Assembly (NCBI GenBank): GCA_001825665.1
Contig: MHXZ01000030.1
Span: 1-48,566 of the forward strand
Reading direction: 5' to 3'
DNA length: 48,566 nucleotides
Source: Planctomycetes bacterium GWF2_41_51
GTDB lineage: Bacteria; Planctomycetota; Phycisphaerae; Sedimentisphaerales; UBA12454
The position numbers and the translations under genes were made by a program. Under the pieces are notes generated by a model that saw only the letters and a list, made by a program, of their open reading frames with translations, made no database searches and was not told the DNA's origin. Below, piece after piece: positions 27,492 to 34,887 of this stretch. Position 1 is the stretch's first letter. Each line of letters opens with the position of its first letter.

Positions 27492-27550
27492 AGAGCCTTA
27501 CAACAATTGACAAAACAGGTTAATCCGAGTCTTTAATTTGCAACAGATTT

Positions 27551-27803
27551 GCAACAGCCATGTACCTTTAGGCTACTGTTGGCCTTCGGTTCGGCTACAG
27601 TCAGGATACATAAGTCTTTGTTGTGCAATCATTAATCATTTATTGACAAATACTTACGATATGTGAATTTGGAACTCAATAACCCGGAGGTCGGTGATTG
27701 GCGATAGCCAATTTATAATTTTATAGTTCTTTTGCTGACAAGTACTTACGTATAGAGGTTTTCTTGCCTTAGAATGTATAGAATATGACTTGCAACGCAT
27801 TTG
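27551..27803 (+). repeat. att-like repeat module, copy 2
   Basis: Diverged copy of 26774-27024. A 31-nt block beginning GCAATCATTAATCATTTATT is identical in both. The flanking words TGACAAATACTTA (27644-27656) and TGACAAGTACTTA (27736-27748) and the core ATAACCCGGAGGTCG are conserved. The tRNA-like core has an extra A (CTCAATAACCC, from 27675). No recombinase gene is present nearby. Confidence 0.55.
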
Positions 27804-27878
27804 GACAGACATCGCAAATGCTTAACATTTGCTCCTATTTGCTAATATGTAGGGAGTTAAGGTATGTTGGAATAGATT

Positions 27879-28469
27879 ATGAATCGTGAAACAATAATAA
27901 ACATTATAAAGAAAAAGGCACAGTTTCTGCGGCAGACCTTAAAAAAGTCGGCATTGCAAGAACGACCTTGTATTATATGGTGAACAAAGGTGATCTTCGT
28001 CGAGTTGCTCGTGGGGTATATACACTTGCCGGGCAGTATTTGACATTTGAGGCATTTGCAAAAATTATGGTATCATCGCCTCGCAGTGTTATATGCCTTC
28101 TCTCTGCACTGCAATTCCATGAAATCACAACGCAAATGCCATTTGAAACATGAAACATGGGTGGCCATAGAAAAGAACGCGTCAAAGCCTAAGTTGCCCA
28201 ATATCCGTATTGTAAAACTAACTGGCGAGGCCTTTTCAGAAGGTGTTGAAACTTATGAAAAGGAAGGAATTTCAGTTCGCGTTTACTGTCCGGCTAAAAC
28301 GGTTGTAAATTGTTTTAAGTTTAGAAATAAGATTGGTCTTGACGTTGCTCGTGAAGCATTGATTGATTGTTTGCATCAAAAGAAAGCAACACGTGATGAA
28401 ATCTGGAAATATGCAAAAATTTGTCGGATGACCAACATAATGCGGCCTTATCTGGAAATGAGCAGATGA
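27879..28469 (+). pseudogene. abiEi: AbiEi-like type IV antitoxin gene, broken by two frameshifts
   Basis: Collinear pieces of an AbiEi antitoxin occur in alternating frames. MNRETIINIIK starts at 27879. After an A-run near 27908-27916 the frame shifts to GTVSAADLKKVGIARTTLYY and DLRRVARGVYTL, a winged-helix start. At 28145-28158 GAAACAT is tandemly duplicated, ending that frame; without one copy the text reads on as PFETWVAIEKNASKP and continues through VYCPAKTVVNCFKFRNKIGL to the stop at 28467-28469. The stop overlaps the next gene's ATG (ATGA), the normal abiEi-abiEii coupling. Family role: repressor and antitoxin. In this state no full-length product is expected without slippage. Confidence 0.8.
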
Positions 28470-29327
28470 AAAAGACCGATATAGCGAAATCCATTCATCA
28501 GCGTTTGTTGAACGTCCGGGATAAGACCGGAGAGGATTTTAATACTATACTGACAAGATATGGATTGGAACGCATTCTTTATAGAATTAATGCTCTCTCA
28601 TCATTCAGATAAATTTATTTTGAAAGGTGCGATGCTTTTTCAAATATGGAACGAAATTTCAGGACGACCAACCAGAGATGTTGACTTACTTGGGCTTGGT
28701 AATCTAAATCATCAAGGGCTAAAACAAATATTTACTGATGCCTGTAATAGTTCATTTGATGCCGATAGTTTGAAATTTGATTCCGATTCGATAAGAACAG
28801 ATGACATCCGTGATGATCAGGAATATTTTGGAATAAGAATTAGATTGCGAGGTTTTCTTAACAACGCAAGAATTCCGGTTCAAATAGATGTTGGCTTTGG
28901 AGATGCTGTGACGCCTGCTCCAAAAATTGAATACCCGAAAATACCCGATTTGCCAGCACCGAGATTAAGGGCTTATCATCCGGCAACCGTGATTGCTGAG
29001 AAATTTAATGCGATGGTAGTGCACGGATTTATGAATAGCAGAATGAAAGATTTTTAGGATATATATATTTTGCTAAATCATATGAATCTGGATGACGATT
29101 TGTGGCAAAAGCTATCCGGGCAACATTTGATAGACGCAAGATTGCATTGCCGGAAGAATTGCCCATAGCATTTACTACAGATTTTTTGGAAGATGGTGTA
29201 AAGGAAATACAATGGAAAGCTTTTTTTGAATCGTAGCAATCTTTCCGATTTTAAATTGACATTAGCGGAAGTGATAGATGATTTGCGCAAACGTCTTTGG
29301 CCCGTGATTCAAAAAGCCAGAAAATGA
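28466..29327 (+). pseudogene. abiEii: AbiEii-like nucleotidyltransferase toxin gene, degraded
   Basis: Starts at the ATG overlapping the abiEi stop (MKKTDIAKSIHQRLLNVRDK). A one-base shift at ~28588-28594 leads to SDKFILKGAMLFQIW and RPTRDVDLLGLGN, the nucleotidyltransferase active-site block of AbiEii. An in-frame TAG (29055-29057) replaces a probable Tyr codon in MKDF-x-DIYILLNHMNL. Further shifts lie at ~29098-29102 (then VAKAIRATFDRRKIALPEEL) and ~29221-29228 (then SDFKLTLAEVIDDLRKRLWP), ending at TGA 29325-29327. Family role: toxin of a type IV abortive-infection system. With four lesions it is clearly non-functional. Confidence 0.82.
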
Positions 29328-29494
29328 CATCACCGTATAGATATTGGCTTACTCAAATATAAAATTTCATTTTCAGGAAACTACAACCGTACTACAACCA
29401 ATAGATGCGATATCTTCTAAAAGATGCGAAATTTACCATTTGCTAAGTGCTGAAATATATGATGGTTACAAAATAATGAAGATTTATTGAAGTT

Positions 29495-29533
29495 TTAGCA
29501 AACCGTTGCCTTCAGCCTCTCGGCCACCTCTCC
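29495..29533 (-). pseudogene. 5' half of tRNA-Ser(GCU)
   Basis: On the minus strand: acceptor 5' strand GGAGAGG, TG, D-arm GCCGAGAGGCTGAAGGC, A, anticodon 5' stem ACGGT and loop TTGCTAA with anticodon GCT. The 3' anticodon strand (expected ACCGT) is absent: AACTTCAATAAATC follows instead. The variable arm, T arm and matching acceptor strand are missing. The break at the anticodon loop is a standard integrase crossover place, so this is probably the displaced half of a tRNA target. Confidence 0.75.
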
Positions 29534-29606
29534 AAAATCATTGCTTGTAAAGGAGTTATAATTTAAAATAGTTTTAAATTAAATCAAGCAAAATTTGAAA
29601 ACATAT

Positions 29607-29628
29607 TATAGCAGAATTTTGCTATAAT
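29607..29628 (+). promoter_or_regulatory. Dyad overlapping a -10 box
   Basis: Perfect 7-bp inverted repeat TATAGCA (29607-29613) / TGCTATA (29620-29626). The right arm runs into TATAAT (29623-29628), 36 nt before the metallophosphoesterase ATG. A TTGAAA lies upstream at 29595-29600 with a 22-nt spacer, which is long. Possible regulated promoter. Confidence 0.4.
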
Positions 29629-29664
29629 GCAAAGATTGTTTATGCTTATGACGAAAACACCAAA

Positions 29665-31215
29665 ATGACGTTTTTTAGATATATAATTTTATTCCTGATT
29701 ATAGCTGCTGTCACCCCATTGGCCGAGGCAGCAATCGATATATGGGTTCCGCGCCCGCATAATACAGCTTTCATGCAACCCGAGGGAACTTTCGTTGCCG
29801 AGGTACGTGCTCTTTCCAGTTTGAACGCTAATGGATGGTCTGCTTCATTAAATAATGACTTACTTGCCTGGCCATGCACCGTGCTCTCTGCCGTTTATTC
29901 AACCATTCACCATAATACAGAATCTGGATGGAGACTGACTATTTCAGTGTCCGCGAATATTCCCCCGGAACTGATGGATCTCAATATCACTCACACAACC
30001 GCAGGTTCTGATATAGCCAATAGATCCGTTAACATCGTAAGCGACTTTGAATCTGATTTTTATATACTGCACACCAGCGACCAGCATGTTACTGCATTTT
30101 CAGCCATCGCTGCCAACGGCAATTCGCATCCTACGTATAAAAATGGCAGTACGGAAAGTATGGGCTGGGCAGTTCCTGTTATAAATCTTATAAATCCTCG
30201 CTTTGTTGTTTATACAGGCGATAATTTAGTAATATATTATGATGCATCAAGTTGGTCCGGCATGACCGAAGCCCGCAACAGGTGCAGAATGTATCTCACT
30301 GCTCTTTCGCAATATAAAGTCCCGACTCTCGTAACAACAGGCAATCATGACATCGGTTTTTCAGATTATGTTTCTGTAAACGAATGGCGCAATGCTTACG
30401 AAGAGGAATTCGGCCAGCGAAGTTTTTCTTTCAATATGGGGTCCTTTTATGTCCTCACAAATGAATGGTCGAGCAATGAATTTCTCAATTGGGCCAAAAA
30501 CGACTATGCCGCCGCTTACGCAAATCAAAATATAAAATACAGACTCATCACTCAGCATTACTACGATGGTCTTAGCGGCTGGACAACTGTCGCAGGCTCT
30601 TCCAATCCATGCAATTTGACCCTTGTAGGCCACAATCACGCAGTCCGCACATTGCAGACCACACCTTACCTTGTTTATTCAAGCGGCACAGGCCAGGATT
30701 ATCAGCGCAGCGGATTTTACGATTTCCGCAGAACTCAAACCGGATGGAATTGTATGCAGGCATCATCTCACGTCAACAATATCGATGTTTTCAGACTCTT
30801 TGGCGATTGGGGCAACCCCGGAAAAGTCCGTTCAACCTTCGCTTTTGCCAACAACGGCACAGAGATTTCAAACACTGCCGAAATTATTAATGATCTTCCG
30901 CAGGATTTTTACAATGGCCGAGTTCGCTTTCTGATGAAAAAAGGAAATTACCGCCTCATTGGAGGCGACATAGAAGCACAGTACGATTATGCCGGCGGAA
31001 CAAAAACAGCCGTCGTAGCGAAAGTTAATATCCGGAAAAACACCACAAGCTCTGTCAGCATCGAAAAATATGTTTCTTTAGAAGATTTATCAGATTTTGC
31101 GAGCTGGTGGCTTTACAGCAATTGCGTTTCATATAATGATTGCGATGGAGCAGATTTATACAAGGATGGAACTGTGAATTTTATTGATTTTGGCGATTTT
31201 GCCGCCCAATGGTAA
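29665..31215 (+). CDS. Secreted calcineurin-like metallophosphoesterase with C-terminal dockerin-like segment
   Basis: 516 residues. A signal peptide (MTFFRYIILFLIIAAVTPLA, cleavage near AEA) is followed by a ~100-residue beta domain and a calcineurin-type phosphoesterase with its blocks in order: HTSDQH, YTGDN, TTGNHD and LVGHNH. These are the dinuclear metal ligands, so it looks catalytically intact. A beta-rich domain and a final dockerin-like stretch (SLEDLSDFASWW and KDGTVNFIDFGDFAAQW) follow, as in the glycan enzymes at the left end. The substrate may be an extracellular phosphodiester or phosphomonoester. It ends 8 nt from the convergent next gene. Confidence 0.88.
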   Translation: MTFFRYIILFLIIAAVTPLAEAAIDIWVPRPHNTAFMQPEGTFVAEVRALSSLNANGWSASLNNDLLAWPCTVLSAVYSTIHHNTESGWRLTISVSANIPPELMDLNITHTTAGSDIANRSVNIVSDFESDFYILHTSDQHVTAFSAIAANGNSHPTYKNGSTESMGWAVPVINLINPRFVVYTGDNLVIYYDASSWSGMTEARNRCRMYLTALSQYKVPTLVTTGNHDIGFSDYVSVNEWRNAYEEEFGQRSFSFNMGSFYVLTNEWSSNEFLNWAKNDYAAAYANQNIKYRLITQHYYDGLSGWTTVAGSSNPCNLTLVGHNHAVRTLQTTPYLVYSSGTGQDYQRSGFYDFRRTQTGWNCMQASSHVNNIDVFRLFGDWGNPGKVRSTFAFANNGTEISNTAEIINDLPQDFYNGRVRFLMKKGNYRLIGGDIEAQYDYAGGTKTAVVAKVNIRKNTTSSVSIEKYVSLEDLSDFASWWLYSNCVSYNDCDGADLYKDGTVNFIDFGDFAAQW

Positions 31216-31223
31216 TACACTTA

Positions 31224-32549
31224 TTATTGCTTGCTGATTCGCCATCTGCCGGTTTGTTGTTTAATTTTCCCTTTATCGAATGTTTCCAATATATTTAAAA
31301 AATATTGGCTGTCTGCGTATTCGTTTTCCTCAGAAGGTGCAAGCCAGAGTTGTTTTGGTTCTTTTGCCTTCGAAAAAAGTTCTATCGTTTTATGCCTGCT
31401 CGATTTATTGTTCCGCAAACTGTTCGCCACCAGGATCGGGCTTGGACTGATTTGAGATATTTTCTCATACAATCCTTCTGTCCCCGGTATCGGCTGCCCT
31501 ATATCGATATGCACAAAGGTTTTTGTCATCGATAAAAGGCTTTTTTCAAGCCATCCCGGCATCCTTCCTGCCAGCCACCCCGGCATTGTAATATCATATC
31601 CGCACGCATTATCGCTCACTATCGCCGTAAAACGTTCATCCACCGACGCCGCCGCGATTAATGCCGATGCTCCTTCATTGATTCCGTATCCGAATATATA
31701 ATTGCTGTACCCCGGCCGGCTTTTCCGAATATAATCCGCCGCCCCGATTACATCGTTTATTTCATTGACCCCAAAACTGTATTTATGACCGTTACTTCCG
31801 CCATTACCTCGCATATCGAATATAAGTACGTTATAATTATTCCCGCTTAGAATTTTTGCATAAGACAAAAATAGATTTTTCGCTGCACTTCTGCCCGGAA
31901 CAATTATTACAGTCGATTCAGAAACCATATTGTCAGAGGATACGAACCATCCCTTCAGCTCAGTGCCGTCATTTGAACAAAAGCTTACGCGGCTGTATTT
32001 GGTGCCTTCAAGAGTTTTTGGATTATCCGTATCTGCGAATTTAATCCAGTGTGTTATAAAAAAAGATACGAGGTAGGGGGCCGCAGCAAAAATCAAAATT
32101 GCTAAATTGATTGTAATTTTCGTAAAAGCCAATGCAGTTTTGTTTTTAATCCCTGCAAAAAGAAAATTTATAACTCCCTTCATAAATTTATCAAACATCC
32201 AGAAAATTGCGTAAATTGAAGTCAGAAAATATATTGCGATTAAAACTTCTCCCCAGTGAATCCGAACATCGGGTATTGTCATTGAAAAAGTGATGAAATA
32301 TATCGCGGCAAGAAGCACAAGCATGAAAAAATAAATACAGCAGGATGTAGCGTTCTTTTTTTTGATTTTAGGTTTAAAAACGAACAGATAAGTTGCCGCA
32401 AGCGGAACCGATGCGAAATGAATCAGGTCAATTAACGAATTCAAACCAAGCAAAATTCTGCCGATTAATAGCCAGACTGCCAGTGAGATAATTAATAAGA
32501 AGCACCGAGATTTCCCGCCCTTGAAGCAAAGCATACTATAATATAGCAT
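31224..32549 (-). CDS. Membrane-anchored alpha/beta-hydrolase-fold protein, probably catalytically degenerate
   Basis: 441 residues. The N-terminal ~175 residues contain about five hydrophobic segments (for example FLLIISLAVWLLIGRILLGL and AILIFAAAPYLVSFFITHWI), followed by an alpha/beta-hydrolase domain: GTELKGWFVSS, TVIIVPGRSAAKNLF, NVLIFDMRGNGGS and YIFGYGINEGASALIAA. The nucleophile elbow, normally G-x-S-x-G, reads G-Y-G-I-N-E-G with no Ser, and the usual C-terminal His block reads APSEENEYADSQYF without His. It may bind rather than hydrolyse, or use other residues. No operon partner is evident. Confidence 0.7.
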   Translation of the reverse strand: MLYYSMLCFKGGKSRCFLLIISLAVWLLIGRILLGLNSLIDLIHFASVPLAATYLFVFKPKIKKKNATSCCIYFFMLVLLAAIYFITFSMTIPDVRIHWGEVLIAIYFLTSIYAIFWMFDKFMKGVINFLFAGIKNKTALAFTKITINLAILIFAAAPYLVSFFITHWIKFADTDNPKTLEGTKYSRVSFCSNDGTELKGWFVSSDNMVSESTVIIVPGRSAAKNLFLSYAKILSGNNYNVLIFDMRGNGGSNGHKYSFGVNEINDVIGAADYIRKSRPGYSNYIFGYGINEGASALIAAASVDERFTAIVSDNACGYDITMPGWLAGRMPGWLEKSLLSMTKTFVHIDIGQPIPGTEGLYEKISQISPSPILVANSLRNNKSSRHKTIELFSKAKEPKQLWLAPSEENEYADSQYFLNILETFDKGKIKQQTGRWRISKQ

Positions 32550-32667
32550 AAACAGAGTTCCTTTTAAAGCTCAATGGCTTGAAATACTGTTTATAAATTC
32601 TAAAAACTGAAAAAGCATCCATAACAGGACAGATTATGGGGCCTTGCCAATAAATAAATATTTACCA

Positions 32668-33366
32668 CTACCGCGAAAGGTCAATTATTTTAGCATTCAG
32701 TTGTTTGTTGGTGATGATGTACGAAGCCAGATTAAACCATCTTTTACAGCCGGCAAGAACAATACTGTCGCTGCTAACGACAATTTTATCGCTTCTCTTC
32801 AGCTCGCCGTCCGGATTATCGAATAGTTTTACTTCTCGGCCTGTTTCCGTCTCGATAATCTTCTTCAATCTCCCGCTGTTCGAAACCGGCTTATCCAAAA
32901 GCCATTCGACTCCACCTGTTTTCAATTCTTTAAGACTTTCATCGATAAGTTTGATTGCCGGAATTGTCTCCGAAACTTTCCTGTATGTCCCATGCAACCC
33001 AGCCAAATCCCGAAAGCATCCATCCCGGCCGATGAAAATAAACGCTCCGCTCATCGCCGCCTCAATCGTTATCAGCACATTATAGCCGTCAATAATTACC
33101 ATTTCCCCGGCCGGTTGCTGCACTTGCCTCGCAATTCTAAATTCTCTGTCCTGATTCGAACAGCAGCTTCGCATTATCGCAAGTCTTTGGCGGTCGGTAA
33201 GTGCGAACTTATCGCCGACAAGTTTCAGCGAAGCCTTTTGTGGATAATTTTTTGTTAGAAGTAGTGAGTAATCTGCCGACCCCTGTTGCAGCAGGGGGAT
33301 ATTTTCACCGCTGAACAACTCATTATCCTGCGGATTTGACCCTCTATGTTTTCGTTTGTCAGGCAT
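32668..33366 (-). CDS. DUF434/DUF5616-domain protein
   Basis: 232 residues. The N-terminal DUF434 part shows KHRGSNPQDNELF and SLKLVGDKFALTDRQRLAIM; the C-terminal DUF5616 part shows MVIIDGYNVLITIEAAMSG, reminiscent of NYN/PIN-type nucleases, with a conserved Asp after two hydrophobic residues. Function is unestablished for the family; an RNA-related nuclease is a guess from the second fold. It is divergent from murE with about 60 nt between starts. Confidence 0.8.
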   Translation of the reverse strand: MPDKRKHRGSNPQDNELFSGENIPLLQQGSADYSLLLTKNYPQKASLKLVGDKFALTDRQRLAIMRSCCSNQDREFRIARQVQQPAGEMVIIDGYNVLITIEAAMSGAFIFIGRDGCFRDLAGLHGTYRKVSETIPAIKLIDESLKELKTGGVEWLLDKPVSNSGRLKKIIETETGREVKLFDNPDGELKRSDKIVVSSDSIVLAGCKRWFNLASYIITNKQLNAKIIDLSR

Positions 33367-33426
33367 TTTTTAAATTATACATTATTTATTGTTGATATTG
33401 AACAAAAACGTATGTTAAATATAGCT

Positions 33427-34884
33427 ATGACACTTGAACAATTATTAAAACTCGTTGAGAAAAAACCGCTCGTTTGGCGGCCGCGTGTTTGCAGCGATTC
33501 ACGAAACATTCGCCAGGGCGATATCTTCGTTGCCGTTAAAGGCTCTAAGATGGACGGCCACAACTTTATTGGCCTCGCCGCCGTTTCTGGTGCACGTTAC
33601 ATCGTTACCCAGCAGCCCGCACAAGTCGCATCCGCCGAGGTAATCCAAACGGACGACACAACAAAAGCTCTCGGCCTTCTTTCACAAGCCTATTATAATT
33701 ATCCTAACAGCAAACTTGTGAATCTCGCGGTTACCGGAACCAACGGAAAGACGACCACGACATATATGGTTCGCTCGATAATTTCCAACAGCGGAAAAAA
33801 ATGCGGCCTCATTGGAACAGTAATGATTGACTTGGGCGATGGCCGGGACAACATCGAGTCCAAAATGACTACCCCTGATGCCCTCGAGCTTGCCTCCTAC
33901 GCCGAAAAGATGGCTGTCGCCGGTTCCCAGTATATGATTATGGAAGCCAGTTCTCACGCAATCGAGCAGAATCGCCTTGCCGGAATCGACTTTACCGCCG
34001 CCGCCTTCACAAACTTTACAGGCGACCACCTCGATTATCACAAAACAATGGAAGCCTATCTCGCCGCCAAGCTGAGGCTTTTCGAAAATCTTTCACCAGA
34101 CTCAACTGCGATAATTAATAAAGATGACCCCGTTTGCGAACAGGTCGCCGCCGCCACAAAGGCCAACAGAATTTTCTATTCCCTTTCAGCGCCCGCCGAT
34201 TTAACCATAAAACAAATATCGATGGACATTAACGGAACCGTTTTTGACATCCTGTACAAAGGCGAAAAGGCACGCGTTTCTTCGCCGCTCATTGGCGAGC
34301 ACAATTTGAGTAACCATCTTGCCGCCGCTGGTTTAGCTCTCGGCGCAGGCTTCGACCTCAAAACTATCGCAAAAGGCCTTTCAAAATTAGACGTAGTACC
34401 CGGCAGGCTCCACAAAGTCCCCTCAAAAAGGGATTTTACAGTCCTCGTCGATTACGCGCATACCGATGATGCTCTAAAGCACGTTCTTTCGACTCTCCAG
34501 CCATTATGCAGAGGTCGGCTGATTACCGTCTTTGGCTGCGGCGGAGACCGCGACAAAACAAAACGCCCTCGAATGGCACAGGTTGCCCAGCAATATGCCA
34601 ATCGTATTTTCGTAACAAGCGATAATCCTCGCTCGGAAAAACCGATGTCGATTATCGAAGACGTCCTCGCAGGCTTCACTAATCCGCAGGCCGAGAACAT
34701 CACCATCCAGCCCGACAGGAAAAAAGCTATCGAGGACGCTATTTGCGATGCCAAATCCGGCGATATCGTTCTCATTGCCGGCAAAGGTCACGAAAATTAT
34801 CAAATCATCGGTGCCGAAAAACAGCATTTCAGCGACATCGAAACCGCAGCAGAATGTTTGCAGTCTTCACCGAGCTTAGTCTAA
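33427..34884 (+). CDS. murE: UDP-N-acetylmuramoyl-tripeptide synthase, meso-DAP-adding (MurE)
   Basis: Cytoplasmic Mur ligase adding meso-diaminopimelate to UDP-MurNAc-L-Ala-D-Glu with ATP. N-terminal CSDSRNIRQGDIFVAVKG, P-loop TGTNGKTTTTYM (Lys ~108), EASSHAIEQNRL, FTGDHLDYHKTMEAYLAAK with the carbamylated-Lys region, and DNPRSE (~399), the block that recognises meso-DAP. About 485 residues, normal. I start at the ATG at 33427 (MTLEQLLKL); upstream in-frame ATGs at 33412 and 33346 add residues without homology. murF follows after 3 nt. Confidence 0.96.
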   Translation: MTLEQLLKLVEKKPLVWRPRVCSDSRNIRQGDIFVAVKGSKMDGHNFIGLAAVSGARYIVTQQPAQVASAEVIQTDDTTKALGLLSQAYYNYPNSKLVNLAVTGTNGKTTTTYMVRSIISNSGKKCGLIGTVMIDLGDGRDNIESKMTTPDALELASYAEKMAVAGSQYMIMEASSHAIEQNRLAGIDFTAAAFTNFTGDHLDYHKTMEAYLAAKLRLFENLSPDSTAIINKDDPVCEQVAAATKANRIFYSLSAPADLTIKQISMDINGTVFDILYKGEKARVSSPLIGEHNLSNHLAAAGLALGAGFDLKTIAKGLSKLDVVPGRLHKVPSKRDFTVLVDYAHTDDALKHVLSTLQPLCRGRLITVFGCGGDRDKTKRPRMAQVAQQYANRIFVTSDNPRSEKPMSIIEDVLAGFTNPQAENITIQPDRKKAIEDAICDAKSGDIVLIAGKGHENYQIIGAEKQHFSDIETAAECLQSSPSLV

Positions 34885-34887
34885 AAC

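Larger units (their letters stand above)
26421..27878. other. 1.46-kb non-coding stretch with repeats and gene remnants
   Basis: No intact gene is visible. It holds the 26460 hairpin, a zone of GCGAG/CTCGC words (26505-26625, with dyad TCTCGCAA 26524-26531 / TTGCGAGA 26575-26582), two diverged ~250-bp att-like modules, a T-arm-like hairpin and a hydrolase remnant. A 13-bp perfect inverted repeat, AAGACTCGGATTA (26633-26645) and its complement (27521-27533), encloses about 900 bp. The stretch looks like mobile-element debris. Confidence 0.55.
29328..29664. other. Intergenic with tRNA half and promoter-like dyad
   Basis: 337 nt without a gene between the abiEii remnant and the metallophosphoesterase. 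It holds the tRNA-Ser fragment (29495-29533, minus) and the TATAAT dyad (29607-29628). The rest is AT-rich without recognisable content. Confidence 0.6.

Noticed and set aside
26774-27803. CRISPR array
   Set aside because: Only two long, diverged repeats with a single large spacer; no cas genes.
29055-29057. TAG in abiEii read as a recoded amino acid
   Set aside because: Other frameshifts in the same gene show simple decay; a Tyr codon change to TAG explains it.
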